DNA of 64,000 nt from Photorhabdus thracensis. GTDB lineage: Bacteria; Pseudomonadota; Gammaproteobacteria; Enterobacterales; Enterobacteriaceae. The number at the start of each line of letters is the position of its first letter. Position 1 is the first letter of the stretch. The DNA lies in contig NZ_CP011104.1 of the NCBI RefSeq assembly GCF_001010285.1, positions 2,356,001-2,420,000 on the forward strand. Reading direction: 5' to 3'. A program made the translations under genes and the position numbers. Below, one piece after another: positions 31,969-44,642 of the stretch. The notes beneath the pieces are model-generated. The model was given only the letters and a program-made list of their open reading frames with translations. It made no database searches and was not told the origin of the DNA.

Positions 31969-32598
31969 ATGGCCAATAAAAAACGTTCGGCAAGCTCCAG
32001 CCGCTGGTTACAAGAACACTTTAGTGATAAATATGTTCTTCAGGCACAGAAAAAAGGGCTTCGTTCTCGCGCTTGGTTTAAACTTGATGAAATTCAACAA
32101 AGTGACAAAATTTTTAAGCCCGGCATGACCGTTGTCGATTTAGGCGCCGCCCCTGGTGGATGGTCTCAGTACGCAGTGAGTCAAATTAATGAGAATGGGC
32201 GGGTGATTGCCTGTGATCTTTTACCGATGGATCCAATTGTTGGAGTCGATTTCCTTCAGGGCGATTTTCGTGATGAACTTGTATTGAAAACATTGCTTGA
32301 GCGAGTTGGTGATAACAAAGTCCAGGTCGTCATGTCGGATATGGCACCCAATATGAGCGGAACACCTGCGGTCGATATTCCTCGATCCATGTATCTGGTT
32401 GAATTGGCGTTAGATATGTGTCGTGATGTGCTGGCCCCCGGGGGGAGTTTCATTGTCAAAGTGTTTCAGGGAGAGGGCTTTGATGAATACCTGAGGGAAA
32501 TTCGCTCCCTGTTTACGAACGTGAAAATTCGTAAGCCAGACGCTTCGCGGGCACGATCGCGTGAAGTATACATTGTAGCGACAGGGCGGAAACTATAG
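31969..32598 (+). CDS. rlmE: 23S rRNA (uridine-2552-2'-O) methyltransferase
   Basis: SAM-dependent methyltransferase (also RrmJ/FtsJ) modifying U2552 of 23S rRNA in late 50S assembly. The 209 aa match E. coli. Visible are the SAM motif [15 protein letters not shown], the K-D-K-E catalytic set parts (RAWFKLDE Lys; [11 protein letters not shown] Asp; [11 protein letters not shown] Lys) and REVYIVATG (Glu). The start is the ATG at 31969 after GGAAAGGAC; upstream ATG codons at 31957 precede the ribosome binding site. It is followed by ftsH. Confidence 0.97.
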   Translation: MANKKRSASSSRWLQEHFSDKYVLQAQKKGLRSRAWFKLDEIQQSDKIFKPGMTVVDLGAAPGGWSQYAVSQINENGRVIACDLLPMDPIVGVDFLQGDFRDELVLKTLLERVGDNKVQVVMSDMAPNMSGTPAVDIPRSMYLVELALDMCRDVLAPGGSFIVKVFQGEGFDEYLREIRSLFTNVKIRKPDASRARSREVYIVATGRKL

Positions 32599-32646
32599 TA
32601 CCCTGAATGCTATTTGTTAACACAGTTGTAATATGAGGTTAATCCC

Positions 32647-34599
32647 TTGAGTGACATGGCGAAAAACCTGATTCTCTGGTTAGTTATCGCAGTTGTGCTG
32701 ATGTCGTTATTCCAGAGTTTTGGTCCCAGCGATTCCAATAGTCGTAGGGTGGATTACTCTACCTTCATCAATGAGTTAGCCCAGGATCAGGTGCGCGAAG
32801 TTCGTATCACAGGTCGTGAAATTAATGTTAGTAAGAAAGATAACAGCAGATACACCACTTACCTACCAATACAGGATGAAAAACTGCTTGATACGTTACT
32901 GAATAAGAACGTGAAAGTGGTTGGTGAACCGCCGGAAGAACCAAGCCTGCTAACTTCTATTTTCATTTCCTGGTTCCCGATGTTACTGCTTATCGGGGTC
33001 TGGATTTTCTTTATGCGTCAGATGCAAGGCGGTGGCGGTAAAGGGGCAATGTCTTTTGGTAAAAGCAAAGCCCGAATGCTGACAGAAGATCAGATTAAAA
33101 CCACTTTTGCTGATGTTGCTGGTTGCGACGAAGCGAAAGAAGAAGTCGGTGAACTGGTGGAATATCTGCGTGAGCCAGGCCGTTTCCAGAAATTGGGTGG
33201 AAAAATCCCAAAAGGTATTCTGATGGTCGGGCCTCCAGGTACTGGTAAGACTTTGCTGGCAAAAGCCATTGCCGGTGAGGCAAAAGTGCCATTCTTTACT
33301 ATTTCCGGCTCTGACTTTGTTGAAATGTTTGTCGGTGTTGGTGCATCCCGTGTTCGTGATATGTTCGAACAGGCGAAGAAAGCGGCACCTTGTATCATTT
33401 TTATTGACGAGATTGATGCAGTAGGCCGCCAGCGTGGTGCCGGTTTGGGTGGTGGTCACGATGAACGTGAGCAGACTTTGAACCAGATGCTGGTTGAGAT
33501 GGATGGCTTTGAAGGTAACGAAGGTATTATCGTCATTGCCGCAACTAACCGCCCTGACGTACTTGATCCGGCGTTACTGCGCCCTGGGCGTTTTGACCGC
33601 CAGGTTGTTGTCGGTCTGCCAGACGTACGTGGTCGTGAGCAGATTCTGAAAGTTCATATGCGCCGGGTTCCTTTGGATACTGATGTCGATGCTTCTGTCA
33701 TTGCGCGCGGTACTCCGGGATTCTCTGGTGCTGATTTGGCGAATTTGGTGAATGAAGCTGCTTTGTTTGCTGCCCGTGGCAACAGACGTGTGGTTTCTAT
33801 GGTTGAATTCGAAAAAGCGAAAGACAAAATCATGATGGGTGCGGAGCGCCGTTCCATGGTGATGACGGAAGAGCAAAAAGAATCAACTGCTTATCATGAA
33901 GCAGGCCATGCCATTATTGGTCGTTTGGTTCCTGAGCATGATCCTGTTCATAAAGTTACCATTATTCCTCGTGGCCGCGCTTTGGGGGTGACTTTCTTCC
34001 TGCCGGAAGGGGATCAGATCAGCGCTAGCCGCCAGAAACTGGAAAGCCAGATTTCAACCTTATACGGCGGCCGTCTGGCAGAAGAGATTATTTATGGTCC
34101 AGACAGTGTTTCTACTGGCGCATCTAACGATATCAAGGTTGCAACATCAATTGCCCGTAACATGGTAACGCAGTGGGGTTTCTCGGAAAAACTCGGCCCA
34201 TTGCTCTATGCGGAGGAAGAAGGAGAAGTGTTTCTCGGGCGTTCAGTTGCGAAAGCTAAACATATGTCTGATGAAACTGCTCGTTTGATCGATCAGGAAG
34301 TTAAGGCCATTATCGACCATAACTATCAACGTGCCCGTCATATCCTGATGGACAATCTTGATATTCTGCATTCGATGAAAGACGCATTGATGAAGTACGA
34401 AACTATTGATGCACCTCAGATCGATGACTTAATGAATCGTACGAATGTGCGCCCGCCAGCAGGATGGGAAAATGGTAACGGTAGCAACAATAACAGCCGA
34501 CCAGCAAGTAATACGCCATCGCCACAGGCTGCAAAACCAACTGATGATGTCAATACGTCGGTACAAGATGGTGAACAATCAGAAAATAAAGATCTGTAA
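32647..34599 (+). CDS. ftsH: ATP-dependent zinc metalloprotease FtsH
   Basis: Membrane-bound AAA+ protease degrading sigma-32, LpxC and damaged membrane proteins. 650 aa. There are two membrane segments (about 8-25 and 100-122) around a periplasmic domain. The AAA module has Walker A GPPGTGKT (about 197), Walker [13 protein letters not shown], pore motif [11 protein letters not shown] and an SRH ending RPGRFDR. The zinc site is HEAGH (about 418). The tail is Asn/Ser/Pro-rich. Start: TTG at 32647 is well spaced from GAGG; the ATG at 32656 (MAKNLILW) is the start used for E. coli and remains possible. Confidence 0.97.
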   Translation: MSDMAKNLILWLVIAVVLMSLFQSFGPSDSNSRRVDYSTFINELAQDQVREVRITGREINVSKKDNSRYTTYLPIQDEKLLDTLLNKNVKVVGEPPEEPSLLTSIFISWFPMLLLIGVWIFFMRQMQGGGGKGAMSFGKSKARMLTEDQIKTTFADVAGCDEAKEEVGELVEYLREPGRFQKLGGKIPKGILMVGPPGTGKTLLAKAIAGEAKVPFFTISGSDFVEMFVGVGASRVRDMFEQAKKAAPCIIFIDEIDAVGRQRGAGLGGGHDEREQTLNQMLVEMDGFEGNEGIIVIAATNRPDVLDPALLRPGRFDRQVVVGLPDVRGREQILKVHMRRVPLDTDVDASVIARGTPGFSGADLANLVNEAALFAARGNRRVVSMVEFEKAKDKIMMGAERRSMVMTEEQKESTAYHEAGHAIIGRLVPEHDPVHKVTIIPRGRALGVTFFLPEGDQISASRQKLESQISTLYGGRLAEEIIYGPDSVSTGASNDIKVATSIARNMVTQWGFSEKLGPLLYAEEEGEVFLGRSVAKAKHMSDETARLIDQEVKAIIDHNYQRARHILMDNLDILHSMKDALMKYETIDAPQIDDLMNRTNVRPPAGWENGNGSNNNSRPASNTPSPQAAKPTDDVNTSVQDGEQSENKDL

Positions 34600-34627
34600 T
34601 TGTTCCTTAGTCCGATAGATATACCAT

Positions 34628-34655
34628 TAAACCCCAGGCAAGTCCTGGGGTTTTG
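34628..34655 (+). terminator. Terminator after ftsH
   Basis: Arms AAACCCCAGG / CCTGGGGTTT with a short loop, followed by TGAT. It separates ftsH from folP only partially, since folP begins 20 bases later. Confidence 0.7.
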
Positions 34656-34674
34656 ATATTAAAGGTAGACCAAC

Positions 34675-35520
34675 ATGAAACTCATAGCCAGAGATAATGT
34701 TCTCGATCTCTCCCGCCCGCAAGTGATGGGTATTTTGAATGTTACTCCAGATTCATTTTCTGATGGCGGTGCTCATAATACTTTGGATATGGCCTTACGA
34801 CATGCTGAAAAGATGGTTCTTGAAGGAGCTGCAATCATTGATGTTGGTGGAGAATCTACCCGTCCGGGTGCTGATGAGGTCAGTGAACAGGAAGAAGTAG
34901 ATCGGGTTGTTCCGGTTATTGAAGCTTTAGCTCAACGATTTAATATTTGGATTTCTGTTGATACCTCAAAAGCATTGGTTATGAGTGAATCAGCAAAAGC
35001 TGGTGTTCATTTGATTAACGATATTCGTTCATTGCAAGAGTCTGGTGCTTTGGAAAGTGTTGCTCAATCTGGCTTACCTGTTTGTTTGATGCATATGAAA
35101 GGTCAGCCGAGGACTATGCAGGATGCGCCACATTATGAAAATTTGTTGGGCGAAGTGAAACAATTTTTTACTGAGCAAATTGAACGTTGTATGGTGGCAG
35201 GGATAGCAAAAGATAAACTTATTCTTGATCCGGGCTTCGGTTTTGGCAAAGACTTGACGCATAATTATCAGTTACTGGCGCATTTAAACGAATTTCATCA
35301 ATTTGGTTTGCCTGTGTTGGCAGGAATGTCACGTAAGTCCATGATAGGTCAATTGATTCATGTCCCACCACAAGAAAGGGTTGCCGGTAGCGTGGCCTGC
35401 GCTGTTATTGCCGCTATGCAAGGAGCGCAAATTATCCGGGTACATGACGTTAAAGAGACCGTGCAGGCAATGCGAATTGTTGAAGCAACACTTTCAGTAA
35501 AGGAAGAAAAGAAACTATGA
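34675..35520 (+). CDS. folP: Dihydropteroate synthase
   Basis: Condenses p-aminobenzoate with 6-hydroxymethyl-dihydropterin diphosphate in folate synthesis; the target of sulfonamides. The 281 aa show the signature [15 protein letters not shown], the [11 protein letters not shown] loop and the pterin site [17 protein letters not shown]. Its last four bases overlap the glmM start (ATGA), so the pair is coupled. Confidence 0.96.
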   Translation: MKLIARDNVLDLSRPQVMGILNVTPDSFSDGGAHNTLDMALRHAEKMVLEGAAIIDVGGESTRPGADEVSEQEEVDRVVPVIEALAQRFNIWISVDTSKALVMSESAKAGVHLINDIRSLQESGALESVAQSGLPVCLMHMKGQPRTMQDAPHYENLLGEVKQFFTEQIERCMVAGIAKDKLILDPGFGFGKDLTHNYQLLAHLNEFHQFGLPVLAGMSRKSMIGQLIHVPPQERVAGSVACAVIAAMQGAQIIRVHDVKETVQAMRIVEATLSVKEEKKL

Positions 35521-36854
35521 GTAATCGCAAATACTTTGGTACTGATGGCATCCGTGGCAAAGTGGGCGATAGCCCAATTACGCCGGATTTTGTGTTAAAG
35601 CTCGGTTGGGCTGCGGGTAAGGTACTGGCTCGTCATGGTTCTCGTAAAATCATTATCGGTAAGGATACCCGCATTTCTGGCTATATGCTGGAGTCTTCTT
35701 TAGAAGCAGGTTTGGCAGCGGCTGGTTTGTCTGCTTCATTTACTGGTCCTATGCCAACACCAGCTGTTGCTTATCTGACCCGTACTTTCCGTGCTGAAGC
35801 TGGAATTGTTATTTCTGCTTCTCATAATCCTTATTATGATAATGGTATTAAATTCTTCTCTATTGACGGTAAAAAACTGCCGGATGATGTGGAAGAAGCG
35901 ATTGAAGCTGAAATGGAAAAACCACTGACTTGCGTGGAATCCGCAGAATTAGGACGTGCAAACCGTATTGTTGATGCGGCTGGTCGTTATATTGAGTTCT
36001 GTAAAGGGACATTTCCAAGCGAACAAAGTCTCAATGGGTTGAAAATTGTTCTTGACTGCGCTAACGGTGCGACTTATCACATTGCTCCAAATGTATTCAG
36101 AGAGCTAGGGGCTAATGTTGTGACGATTGGCTGTGAGCCGAACGGGATTAATATCAACGAAAAATGTGGTGCTACCGATGTTCGGTTGTTGCAGCAACGT
36201 GTTGTAGAAGAGAAAGCAGATGTTGGCCTGGCATTCGATGGTGATGGTGACCGCGTGATTATGGTTGACCACTTGGGGCAGAAAGTTGATGGCGATCAGA
36301 TCCTTTATATTATTGCCCGCGAAGCCTTGAGACAGGGGCAACTGCGTGGTGGTGTTGTGGGTACGCTGATGAGCAATATGGGATTGGAGTTGGCATTGAA
36401 GCAGCTTGGTATCCCATTCTTGCGTGCTAAGGTGGGTGACCGTTATGTGCTGGAAAAATTGCAGGAAGAAGGCTGGCGTTTAGGTGCTGAAAATTCCGGT
36501 CATGTTATCCTGCTTGATAAAACAACTACAGGTGATGGTATTGTTGCTGGCCTTCAGATTCTGAGTGCAATGGTGCGTAACCATATGAGCCTGCATGATT
36601 TATGCAGTGGTATGAAACTTTTGCCGCAGGTGCTGGTAAATGTTCGTTTTTCTGGTTCACACGATCCGCTTCAATCAGAAAATGTAATCAGTGTCGCCAA
36701 ATCTGTTGAGGCTGAATTAAATGGCCGTGGACGGGTACTATTACGTAAGTCGGGCACTGAGCCATTGATTCGTGTCATGGTGGAAGGTGAAGATGATGTT
36801 CAGGTAACGGCTTTGGCGCATCGCATTGCTGATGCAGTGAAACACGCTGGTTAA
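35517..36854 (+). CDS. glmM: Phosphoglucosamine mutase
   Basis: Converts glucosamine 6-phosphate to glucosamine 1-phosphate for UDP-GlcNAc synthesis. The 445 aa match E. coli GlmM. Visible are the phospho-serine loop [17 protein letters not shown] (active Ser about 102), the metal loop [12 protein letters not shown] (about 241), the sugar loop GAENSGH and the C-terminal phosphate loop [15 protein letters not shown]. Coupled to folP by a four-base overlap. Confidence 0.97.
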   Translation: MSNRKYFGTDGIRGKVGDSPITPDFVLKLGWAAGKVLARHGSRKIIIGKDTRISGYMLESSLEAGLAAAGLSASFTGPMPTPAVAYLTRTFRAEAGIVISASHNPYYDNGIKFFSIDGKKLPDDVEEAIEAEMEKPLTCVESAELGRANRIVDAAGRYIEFCKGTFPSEQSLNGLKIVLDCANGATYHIAPNVFRELGANVVTIGCEPNGININEKCGATDVRLLQQRVVEEKADVGLAFDGDGDRVIMVDHLGQKVDGDQILYIIAREALRQGQLRGGVVGTLMSNMGLELALKQLGIPFLRAKVGDRYVLEKLQEEGWRLGAENSGHVILLDKTTTGDGIVAGLQILSAMVRNHMSLHDLCSGMKLLPQVLVNVRFSGSHDPLQSENVISVAKSVEAELNGRGRVLLRKSGTEPLIRVMVEGEDDVQVTALAHRIADAVKHAG

Positions 36855-37029
36855 TTTGTTGTTTTTTTCCTCAAGTGATTCTGATTATTGAAATTAACCT
36901 TGCGTATCAGATGTTGTTTGGTTAGTATTCACACCCACTCAACAGGCGATTAATCTGTTTGGGTGGGTGATGCGGTATAAGGTAACCACGTAAATCGTGG
37001 TAAACCCCACGAGGATACAGGTACAACAT

Positions 37030-37368
37030 ATGTATGGAGCTCTTTTAGTTGTTTTCTTGCTGGTTGCTATCGGGCTGATTGCCTTGGTTATGCTACAGCA
37101 GGGTAAAGGTGCTGATATGGGTGCTTCCTTTGGTGCGGGTGCGTCTGCAACACTGTTTGGTTCATCGGGTTCTGGTAACTTTATGACCCGTATGACTGCG
37201 CTTTTTGCCACTCTGTTTTTTATTATTAGTTTGGTGCTTGGCAATATGACCAGTAACCAAACAGGTATAAGCAGTAAGTGGGAGAATATCGGTGAACCGG
37301 TTAAAGTCGAGAAGTCTACAGAAATCCCGACGGCGCCAGCAGCACCGAATAGTGACATTCCGCAGTAA
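37030..37368 (+). CDS. secG: Preprotein translocase subunit SecG
   Basis: Small inner-membrane subunit of SecYEG that assists protein export. The 112 aa (ATG at 37030) contain two membrane helices (about 2-22 and 52-72), the conserved MLQQGKGADMGASFGAGAS loop between them, and a polar C-terminal tail. The frame extends upstream to 36997 without family similarity. It is followed by the leucine tRNA, as in E. coli. Confidence 0.96.
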   Translation: MYGALLVVFLLVAIGLIALVMLQQGKGADMGASFGAGASATLFGSSGSGNFMTRMTALFATLFFIISLVLGNMTSNQTGISSKWENIGEPVKVEKSTEIPTAPAAPNSDIPQ

Positions 37369-37428
37369 TCGTCACGAAAAAGAGAATTGAGATGAGGTTG
37401 TTGGTTAAGTAGATAGCCTTATATCAGT

Positions 37429-37517
37429 GCCGAGGTGGTGAAATTGGTAGACACGCTACCTTGAGGTGGTAGTGCCCACACTAGGGCTTACGGGTTCAAG
37501 TCCCGTCCTCGGTACCA
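37429..37517 (+). tRNA. leuU: tRNA-Leu, anticodon GAG
   Basis: An 89-nt class II tRNA whose sequence follows E. coli leuU. The acceptor stem GCCGAGG pairs with CCTCGGT, the D arm is GGTAGACACGCTACC, the anticodon loop is CTTGAGG (anticodon GAG), there is a long variable arm, and the T loop is GGTTCAAGTC. The 3' CCA is encoded. Location between secG and metY matches E. coli, apart from the absence of argG. Confidence 0.97.
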
Positions 37518-37577
37518 TTAAATTCAGATAGCTTGCGTTTTGGCAGTTATCAGCGTAGTATTTGCCACGTTTTCGAA

Positions 37578-37654
<77 letters not shown>

Positions 37655-37780
37655 CTTCTTAAAAGATGTACCTTTTTCGAATGAAATAATTCAGCAATAT
37701 TTAACGTATTGATCCTGATTTGAAAGGTGCGTGAAGTGAGTGGTTTAAGTCACTGGCAGCAAATAGGGTCCAGTTGCATA

Positions 37781-37806
37781 AAGCCCCGAATTTCGGGGTT
37801 TTTTGT
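37781..37806 (+). terminator. Terminator/attenuator between metY and rimP
   Basis: Arms AAGCCCCGAA / TTTCGGGGTT followed by TTTTGTTATTT. Like the known E. coli leader, it lies inside the metY-rimP-nusA operon and probably reduces readthrough into rimP. Confidence 0.8.
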
Positions 37807-37858
37807 TATTTGACAACAGAACTACTGGGCTAATGAGCCCTTTTTTTATGTCTTGGGG

Positions 37859-38317
37859 GTGGGTTTGTCCACATTAGAACAAAAATTAACAGCGATGATT
37901 TCAGCACCAGTTGAAGCTTTAGGCTTTGAATTAGTCGGCCTGGAGTTTATTCGTGCGCGTGTTTCTACACTGCGGATCTATATTGATAGTGAGAATGGTA
38001 TCACTGTTGATGATTGTGCTGATGTTAGCCACCAGGTCAGTGCAGTATTGGATGTCGAAGATCCTATCTCAGTGCTTTATAACTTAGAAATTTCTTCACC
38101 TGGCCTAGAACGTCCATTGTTCACGGCTGAACATTACCAGCGTTTTATTGGTGAAGAAGTCAGTCTGGTTTTACGTATAGCAATGCAAAACCGTCGGAAA
38201 TGGCTGGGCATTATCAAAACTGTCGACGGCGAAATGATCACGGTTACGGTGGATGGAAAAGATGAAGTGTTCGCACTGAGCAACATCCAGAAAGCGAACC
38301 TGGTACCCCACTTTTAA
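37859..38317 (+). CDS. rimP: Ribosome maturation factor RimP
   Basis: Late 30S assembly factor. 152 aa closely matching E. coli RimP ([38 protein letters not shown]). I chose the GTG at 37859, which begins the same MGLSTLEQ peptide; a TTG two codons earlier is also open. First protein gene of the nusA-infB operon, 21 bases before nusA. Confidence 0.94.
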   Translation: MGLSTLEQKLTAMISAPVEALGFELVGLEFIRARVSTLRIYIDSENGITVDDCADVSHQVSAVLDVEDPISVLYNLEISSPGLERPLFTAEHYQRFIGEEVSLVLRIAMQNRRKWLGIIKTVDGEMITVTVDGKDEVFALSNIQKANLVPHF

Positions 38318-39847
<1,530 letters not shown>

Positions 39848-39871
39848 TAAACTGTAGCAGGAAGGAACAGC

Positions 39872-42583
39872 ATGACAGATGTAACCGTAAAATCACTGGC
39901 AGAAGAGATCCAGACTTCGGTTGATCGCCTGGTACAGCAATTTGCTGATGCAGGGATTAAAAAAACCGAAGCTGATTTTGTCTCCCAGAAAGAAAAAGAA
40001 GCTTTACTGGCGCATTTGAACCGTGAACAAGGCGGTTCAGCTGGTAAACCAGATAAATTAACATTACAGCGTAAAACACGTAGTACATTGAGTGTTTCAG
40101 GCACCGATGGAAAAAGCAAACCGGTAGCCGTCGAGGTCCGCAAAAAGCGCACATATGTAAACCGCGATGCAGTTGAACAGGCTAAAGCGGAAGAACAGGC
40201 GAAGCGTGAAGCGGAAGAGCAAGCACGGCGCGAAGCAGAAGAAAAAGCGCAACGCGAAGCCGAAGCAGCAGCGAAGAAACTCGTTGAAGAGCAGGCTAAA
40301 CGTGAGGCAGAAGAAATAGCCAAACGTGAGGCAGCTGAAAAAGCTAAGCGCCAGGCAGCGGAAAATGAAAAAGTGACCAATCAACATACCGAACATAAAC
40401 AAAAACCAGCTCAAAATGAGAAAGCCCGTCGAGAAGCAGAAGCTGCTGATCTTAAGCGCAAAGCAGAAGAAGAAGTGCGCCGTAAGGTAGAAGAAGAAGC
40501 TAAACGCGTTGCTGAAGAGGCTCGCCGTATGGCTGAGGAGAATCAGGATAAATGGTCAAATGATTCAGATTCCAGTGATAACGAAGATTATCATGTAACT
40601 ACCTCCCGCCACGCTCGTGCGGCAGAAGACGAAAACGATGCCAAAGTTGAAGGGGATCGCCGTGCTCGCAGCCGCAGTGGTAAAACAACTCGTCAGAAGA
40701 AAAATAATAAACATTCTGAATCCAAAGCGGATCGTGAAGAAGCCCGTGCAGTTGGCCGTACAAAAGGCAAGCAACGTAAAACCAGTACATTGCAACAGAG
40801 CTTCAACAAGCCTGTAGCTGCAGTTAACCGTGATGTTGTAATTGGTGAAACTATTACTGTTGCAGAGCTGGCTAATAAGATGGCGGTTAAAGGCTCTCAG
40901 GTCATCAAAGCCATGATGAAAATGGGCGCAATGGCAACTATCAACCAGGTGATTGATCAGGAAACTGCACAACTGGTTGCTGAAGAAATGGGTCATAAAG
41001 TCATCCTGCGTCGTGAGAACGAACTGGAAGAAGCGCTGATGAGTGACCGCGATACCGGTGAAGCTGTAGCAGAATCGCGTGCGCCGGTTGTGACTATCAT
41101 GGGTCACGTTGACCACGGTAAAACTTCTCTGTTGGATTACATTCGTTCTACGAAGGTGGCTTCTGGTGAGGCGGGTGGTATTACCCAGCATATCGGTGCT
41201 TACCATGTTGAAACTGAAAGTGGCATGATTACCTTCCTGGATACTCCAGGACACGCTGCATTTACTTCAATGCGTGCGCGTGGGGCGAAAGCTACTGATA
41301 TCGTGGTTCTGGTTGTTGCTGCCGATGATGGTGTAATGCCTCAGACTATCGAAGCTATCCAGCATGCAAAAGCAGCGAATGTTCCTGTGGTTGTTGCAGT
41401 TAACAAAATTGATAAACCAGAAGCCGATCCGGATCGCGTGAAAACTGAGCTTTCTCAGCACGGTGTTCAGCCTGAAGAGTGGGGTGGTGAAACTCAGTTT
41501 ATCAATGTATCTGCTAAAGCTGGTATCGGAATTGATGAATTGCTGGACGCAATCTTGTTGCAGGCTGAAGTTCTTGAACTGAATGCTGTCCATTCTGGTA
41601 TGGCAAGCGGTGTTGTTATCGAATCGTTCCTGGATAAAGGCCGTGGTCCGGTTGCGACAGTACTGGTTCAGGAAGGGACTTTGAACAAAGGCGATATCGT
41701 ACTTTGTGGCTTTGAATATGGACGCGTTCGTGCGATGCGTGATGAACTGGGCCGTGAAGTGTTTTCCGCGGGCCCATCTATTCCAGTGGAAATCCTTGGT
41801 CTGTCCAACGTGCCGGCAGCTGGTGATGAAGCAACTGTTGTACGTGACGAGAAGAAAGCCCGTGAAGTGGCTCTGTATCGTCAGGGTAAATTCCGTGAAG
41901 TCAAACTGGCTCGTCAGCAGAAATCTAAACTGGAAAACATGTTTGCTAATATGGAAGAAGGTGAAGTTTCTGAACTGAATATCGTTCTGAAATCTGACGT
42001 TCAAGGGTCATGTGAAGCGATCCGCGAAGCACTGGAACAACTGTCTACCAATGAAGTGAAAGTGAAAATCATCGGCTCTGGGGTGGGTGGTATTACTGAA
42101 ACTGACGCTACATTGGCTGCTGCTTCCAATGCAATTATTCTGGGTTTCAACGTTCGTGCCGATGCTTCTGCACGCCGTGTCGTTGAAAATGAAAACCTGG
42201 ATCTGCGTTATTACTCCGTTATCTATAGCCTGATTGATGAAGTTAAACAGGCAATGAGTGGTATGCTGGCGCCTGAATATAAACAGCAGATCATGGGCCT
42301 TGCAGAAGTTCGTGATGTGTTTAAATCACCGAAATTCGGTGCGATTGCAGGTTGTATGGTGACTGAAGGTACCATTAAGCGTAATAACCCAATCCGCGTA
42401 CTGCGTGATAACGTGGTGATTTACGAAGGTGAACTGGAATCCCTGCGCCGCTTTAAAGATGACGTTAACGAAGTCCGTAACGGTATGGAATGTGGTATCG
42501 GCGTTAAGAACTACAACGACGTTCGTGTCGGTGATATGATCGAAGTATTTGAAGTTATTGAAATTAAACGTTCTATCGCTTAA
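39872..42583 (+). CDS. infB: Translation initiation factor IF-2
   Basis: GTPase that brings initiator tRNA to the 30S subunit and promotes 50S joining. 903 aa. The N-terminal IF2N domain is followed by a long charged, coiled-coil stretch of Glu/Lys/Arg/Ala repeats (about 100-215) that varies among species. A second IF2N copy (about 325-400) precedes the G domain with [17 protein letters not shown] and NKID. Domains II-IV complete the protein. E. coli makes shorter IF2-2/IF2-3 forms from internal starts; this was not resolved here. Confidence 0.97.
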   Translation: MTDVTVKSLAEEIQTSVDRLVQQFADAGIKKTEADFVSQKEKEALLAHLNREQGGSAGKPDKLTLQRKTRSTLSVSGTDGKSKPVAVEVRKKRTYVNRDAVEQAKAEEQAKREAEEQARREAEEKAQREAEAAAKKLVEEQAKREAEEIAKREAAEKAKRQAAENEKVTNQHTEHKQKPAQNEKARREAEAADLKRKAEEEVRRKVEEEAKRVAEEARRMAEENQDKWSNDSDSSDNEDYHVTTSRHARAAEDENDAKVEGDRRARSRSGKTTRQKKNNKHSESKADREEARAVGRTKGKQRKTSTLQQSFNKPVAAVNRDVVIGETITVAELANKMAVKGSQVIKAMMKMGAMATINQVIDQETAQLVAEEMGHKVILRRENELEEALMSDRDTGEAVAESRAPVVTIMGHVDHGKTSLLDYIRSTKVASGEAGGITQHIGAYHVETESGMITFLDTPGHAAFTSMRARGAKATDIVVLVVAADDGVMPQTIEAIQHAKAANVPVVVAVNKIDKPEADPDRVKTELSQHGVQPEEWGGETQFINVSAKAGIGIDELLDAILLQAEVLELNAVHSGMASGVVIESFLDKGRGPVATVLVQEGTLNKGDIVLCGFEYGRVRAMRDELGREVFSAGPSIPVEILGLSNVPAAGDEATVVRDEKKAREVALYRQGKFREVKLARQQKSKLENMFANMEEGEVSELNIVLKSDVQGSCEAIREALEQLSTNEVKVKIIGSGVGGITETDATLAAASNAIILGFNVRADASARRVVENENLDLRYYSVIYSLIDEVKQAMSGMLAPEYKQQIMGLAEVRDVFKSPKFGAIAGCMVTEGTIKRNNPIRVLRDNVVIYEGELESLRRFKDDVNEVRNGMECGIGVKNYNDVRVGDMIEVFEVIEIKRSIA

Positions 42584-42608
42584 TTCCTACCGCTGGTTAA
42601 TTTCATTG

Positions 42609-42630
42609 TTGGGGGGCTTATGCCCCCCAA
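42609..42630 (+). terminator. Hairpin between infB and rbfA
   Basis: TTGGGGGGC / GCCCCCCAA arms around a short loop, without a T-run. More likely a transcript-stability or processing hairpin than a full terminator, because rbfA follows 18 bases later. Confidence 0.5.
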
Positions 42631-42648
42631 ATGTCAGGAGATATAACA

Positions 42649-43059
42649 ATGGCAAGAGAATTCAGCCGTACTCAGCGCGTTGCACAGGAAATGCAAAAAG
42701 AGATTGCCATCATTTTACAGAGAGAAGTAAAAGATCCCCGGATCGGTATGGCGACTGTTTCTGGCGTTGAAGTTTCCCGTGATTTGGCTTATGCCAAAGT
42801 ATTTGTTACCTTTCTGAATGTATTGACTGAAGAACATGATTCTGAGGTGGTGAAAAATGGTACTAAGGCATTGAATGAAGCTTCTGGTTTTATTCGTTCT
42901 CTGCTGGGTAAGGCAATGCGTTTACGTGTCGTACCAGAACTGACTTTCTCCTATGATAATTCCCTGGTAGAAGGGATGCGGATGTCCAATTTGGTCACTA
43001 ATGTTGTGAAGAATGATGAACAGCGCCGGGCTTCTGTGGATCACAAAGAGGAGAAGTAA
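42649..43059 (+). CDS. rbfA: 30S ribosome-binding factor RbfA
   Basis: Cold-adaptation and 16S rRNA processing factor with a KH-like fold. 136 aa from the ATG at 42649 after CAGGAG. The [29 protein letters not shown] start is typical. The stop overlaps the truB start (TAATG). Confidence 0.96.
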   Translation: MAREFSRTQRVAQEMQKEIAIILQREVKDPRIGMATVSGVEVSRDLAYAKVFVTFLNVLTEEHDSEVVKNGTKALNEASGFIRSLLGKAMRLRVVPELTFSYDNSLVEGMRMSNLVTNVVKNDEQRRASVDHKEEK

Positions 43060-44006
43060 TGGGGCGTCGTCGTCGTGGTCGTGATATACATGGCGTGTTG
43101 TTACTGGATAAGCCGCAGGATATTTCTTCTAATGATGCGCTGCAAAAAGTAAAACGTATTTTCAACGCCAATAAAGCTGGTCACACTGGCGCGTTGGATC
43201 CGTTGGCGACGGGTATGCTGCCGGTTTGTCTCGGTGAAGCTACGAAGTTTTCCCAGTTCTTACTTGATTCTGATAAGCGTTATCGGGTGATAGCCCGTCT
43301 TGGTCGGCGTACTGACACATCTGATTCACACGGACAGATCATCAGTGAAAGAGCAATCCGGCTAAATCAGGCTCAGCTTAATGAAGCTTTGGCTAAATTC
43401 CGTGGTGATACCATGCAAATTCCTTCGATGTATTCTGCACTGAAACATCAGGGGAAACCACTGTATGAGTATGCCCGTCAAGGTATTGAAGTGGAACGGG
43501 AAGCACGGCCAATTACGGTCTATGAATTACAGTTTATCCGCTGGGAAGATGATGAACTGGAATTAGAAATACACTGTTCGAAAGGAACTTATATTCGCAC
43601 TATTATTGATGATTTAGGCGAATTATTAGGTTGTGGTGCTCACGTTATTTATTTACGTCGTTTACAGGTAGCGAATTATCCAAATGATCGAATGGTTACG
43701 CTTGAGCAATTATATGAATTGCAAAAGCAGGCTGAAGATCGGGAAATACCTTTAGGCGAATTAATTGATCCGTTGTTATTACCAATGGATAGTGCAGTTG
43801 CTCATTTCCCAGAGGTTAATTTACTTCCGGTAGTTGCAGCTTATTTTAAACAAGGTCAGGCGGTACGAAGTGCTAAATCTCTGGCTCTGGTTGAGAGTAT
43901 GGTGCGCGTAACTGAGGGTGATGAACGCAAATTCATTGGCATTGCTGTTATCAATGACGATGGGCTTGTTGCTCCTCGCCGTTTGGTTGTTGAAAACCGG
44001 GATTAG
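43059..44006 (+). CDS. truB: tRNA pseudouridine(55) synthase TruB
   Basis: Makes pseudouridine 55 in the T loop of tRNAs and acts as a tRNA chaperone. The 315 aa contain the catalytic motif [21 protein letters not shown] (Asp about residue 48), the [16 protein letters not shown] segment and a C-terminal PUA-like domain. Coupled to rbfA by a one-base overlap. Confidence 0.97.
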   Translation: MGRRRRGRDIHGVLLLDKPQDISSNDALQKVKRIFNANKAGHTGALDPLATGMLPVCLGEATKFSQFLLDSDKRYRVIARLGRRTDTSDSHGQIISERAIRLNQAQLNEALAKFRGDTMQIPSMYSALKHQGKPLYEYARQGIEVEREARPITVYELQFIRWEDDELELEIHCSKGTYIRTIIDDLGELLGCGAHVIYLRRLQVANYPNDRMVTLEQLYELQKQAEDREIPLGELIDPLLLPMDSAVAHFPEVNLLPVVAAYFKQGQAVRSAKSLALVESMVRVTEGDERKFIGIAVINDDGLVAPRRLVVENRD

Positions 44007-44128
44007 GGTATTTGGGGCTATCTTGCGCTTAACTTATTTGCAGCGTAGAATGGCGCAGCTATATCTTGGGTGGCTGAATTAGAGATCGGCACCTGTAATT
44101 TTAATTTATGTATTTTTGGAGTTGTAAT

Positions 44129-44398
44129 ATGTCTCTAAGTACTGAAGCAAAAGCGCAAATTATTGCTGAATTTGGTCGTGATGCGAATGACAGTGGTTCT
44201 AGTGAAGTGCAGATTGCTCTGCTGACCGCACAAATTAACCACCTGCAAGGCCATTTTTCAGAGCACAAAAAGGATCACCATAGCCGTCGTGGTCTGCTGC
44301 GCATGGTTTCTCAGCGTCGTAAATTGCTGGACTATCTGAAGCGTAAGAATGTAACAAGTTACACTGCGCTGATTGGGCGTCTTGGCTTGCGTCGCTAA
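44129..44398 (+). CDS. rpsO: 30S ribosomal protein S15
   Basis: 89-aa primary 16S rRNA-binding protein ([40 protein letters not shown]). The start is the ATG at 44129; seven upstream residues in frame are not part of the family. In E. coli, S15 represses its own translation by trapping a pseudoknot at this position. The 122-base leader here is of suitable length, but I did not fold it. Confidence 0.97.
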   Translation: MSLSTEAKAQIIAEFGRDANDSGSSEVQIALLTAQINHLQGHFSEHKKDHHSRRGLLRMVSQRRKLLDYLKRKNVTSYTALIGRLGLRR

Positions 44399-44416
44399 TC
44401 AAGCAAGTTTCAGTGG

Positions 44417-44444
44417 AAAGGGGCCATATATGGCCCCTTTTCTT
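44417..44444 (+). terminator. Terminator of rpsO
   Basis: Palindromic stem AAAGGGGCCATA / TATGGCCCCTTT followed by TCTT. It probably allows partial readthrough to pnp, as in E. coli. Confidence 0.75.
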
Positions 44445-44520
44445 CTGAGAAATCATCATATGTAGCAGCATAAGAATGCTGATGATGATTTAGGTAAGGC
44501 TCTTCGGTTACAGAGGTTCG

Positions 44521-44568
44521 CGCGGCTAATGAGAGTGCTTAAAGGAGTGAGACCTGTCATTAGTCGCG
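44521..44568 (+). promoter_or_regulatory. Long hairpin in the pnp leader (probable RNase III/autoregulation site)
   Basis: Arms CGCGGCTAATGA / TCATTAGTCGCG enclose about 24 bases, 75 bases upstream of pnp. In E. coli the pnp leader forms such a double strand, which RNase III cuts before PNPase degrades the leader and represses its own mRNA. The function here is inferred from position and structure. The rpsO-pnp interval also encodes the SraG small RNA in enterics, not verified here. Confidence 0.6.
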
Positions 44569-44642
44569 AGGATGTGGCATGAAGAGATCATTCATTGTTG
44601 TCTGCTGAATATAAAAGACAACGTTAACGAAAGGATATTATT

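Noticed and set aside
40565-42004. Further long antisense frames within infB
   Set aside because: Composition mirrors the codons of IF-2, and no start signal or family match exists.
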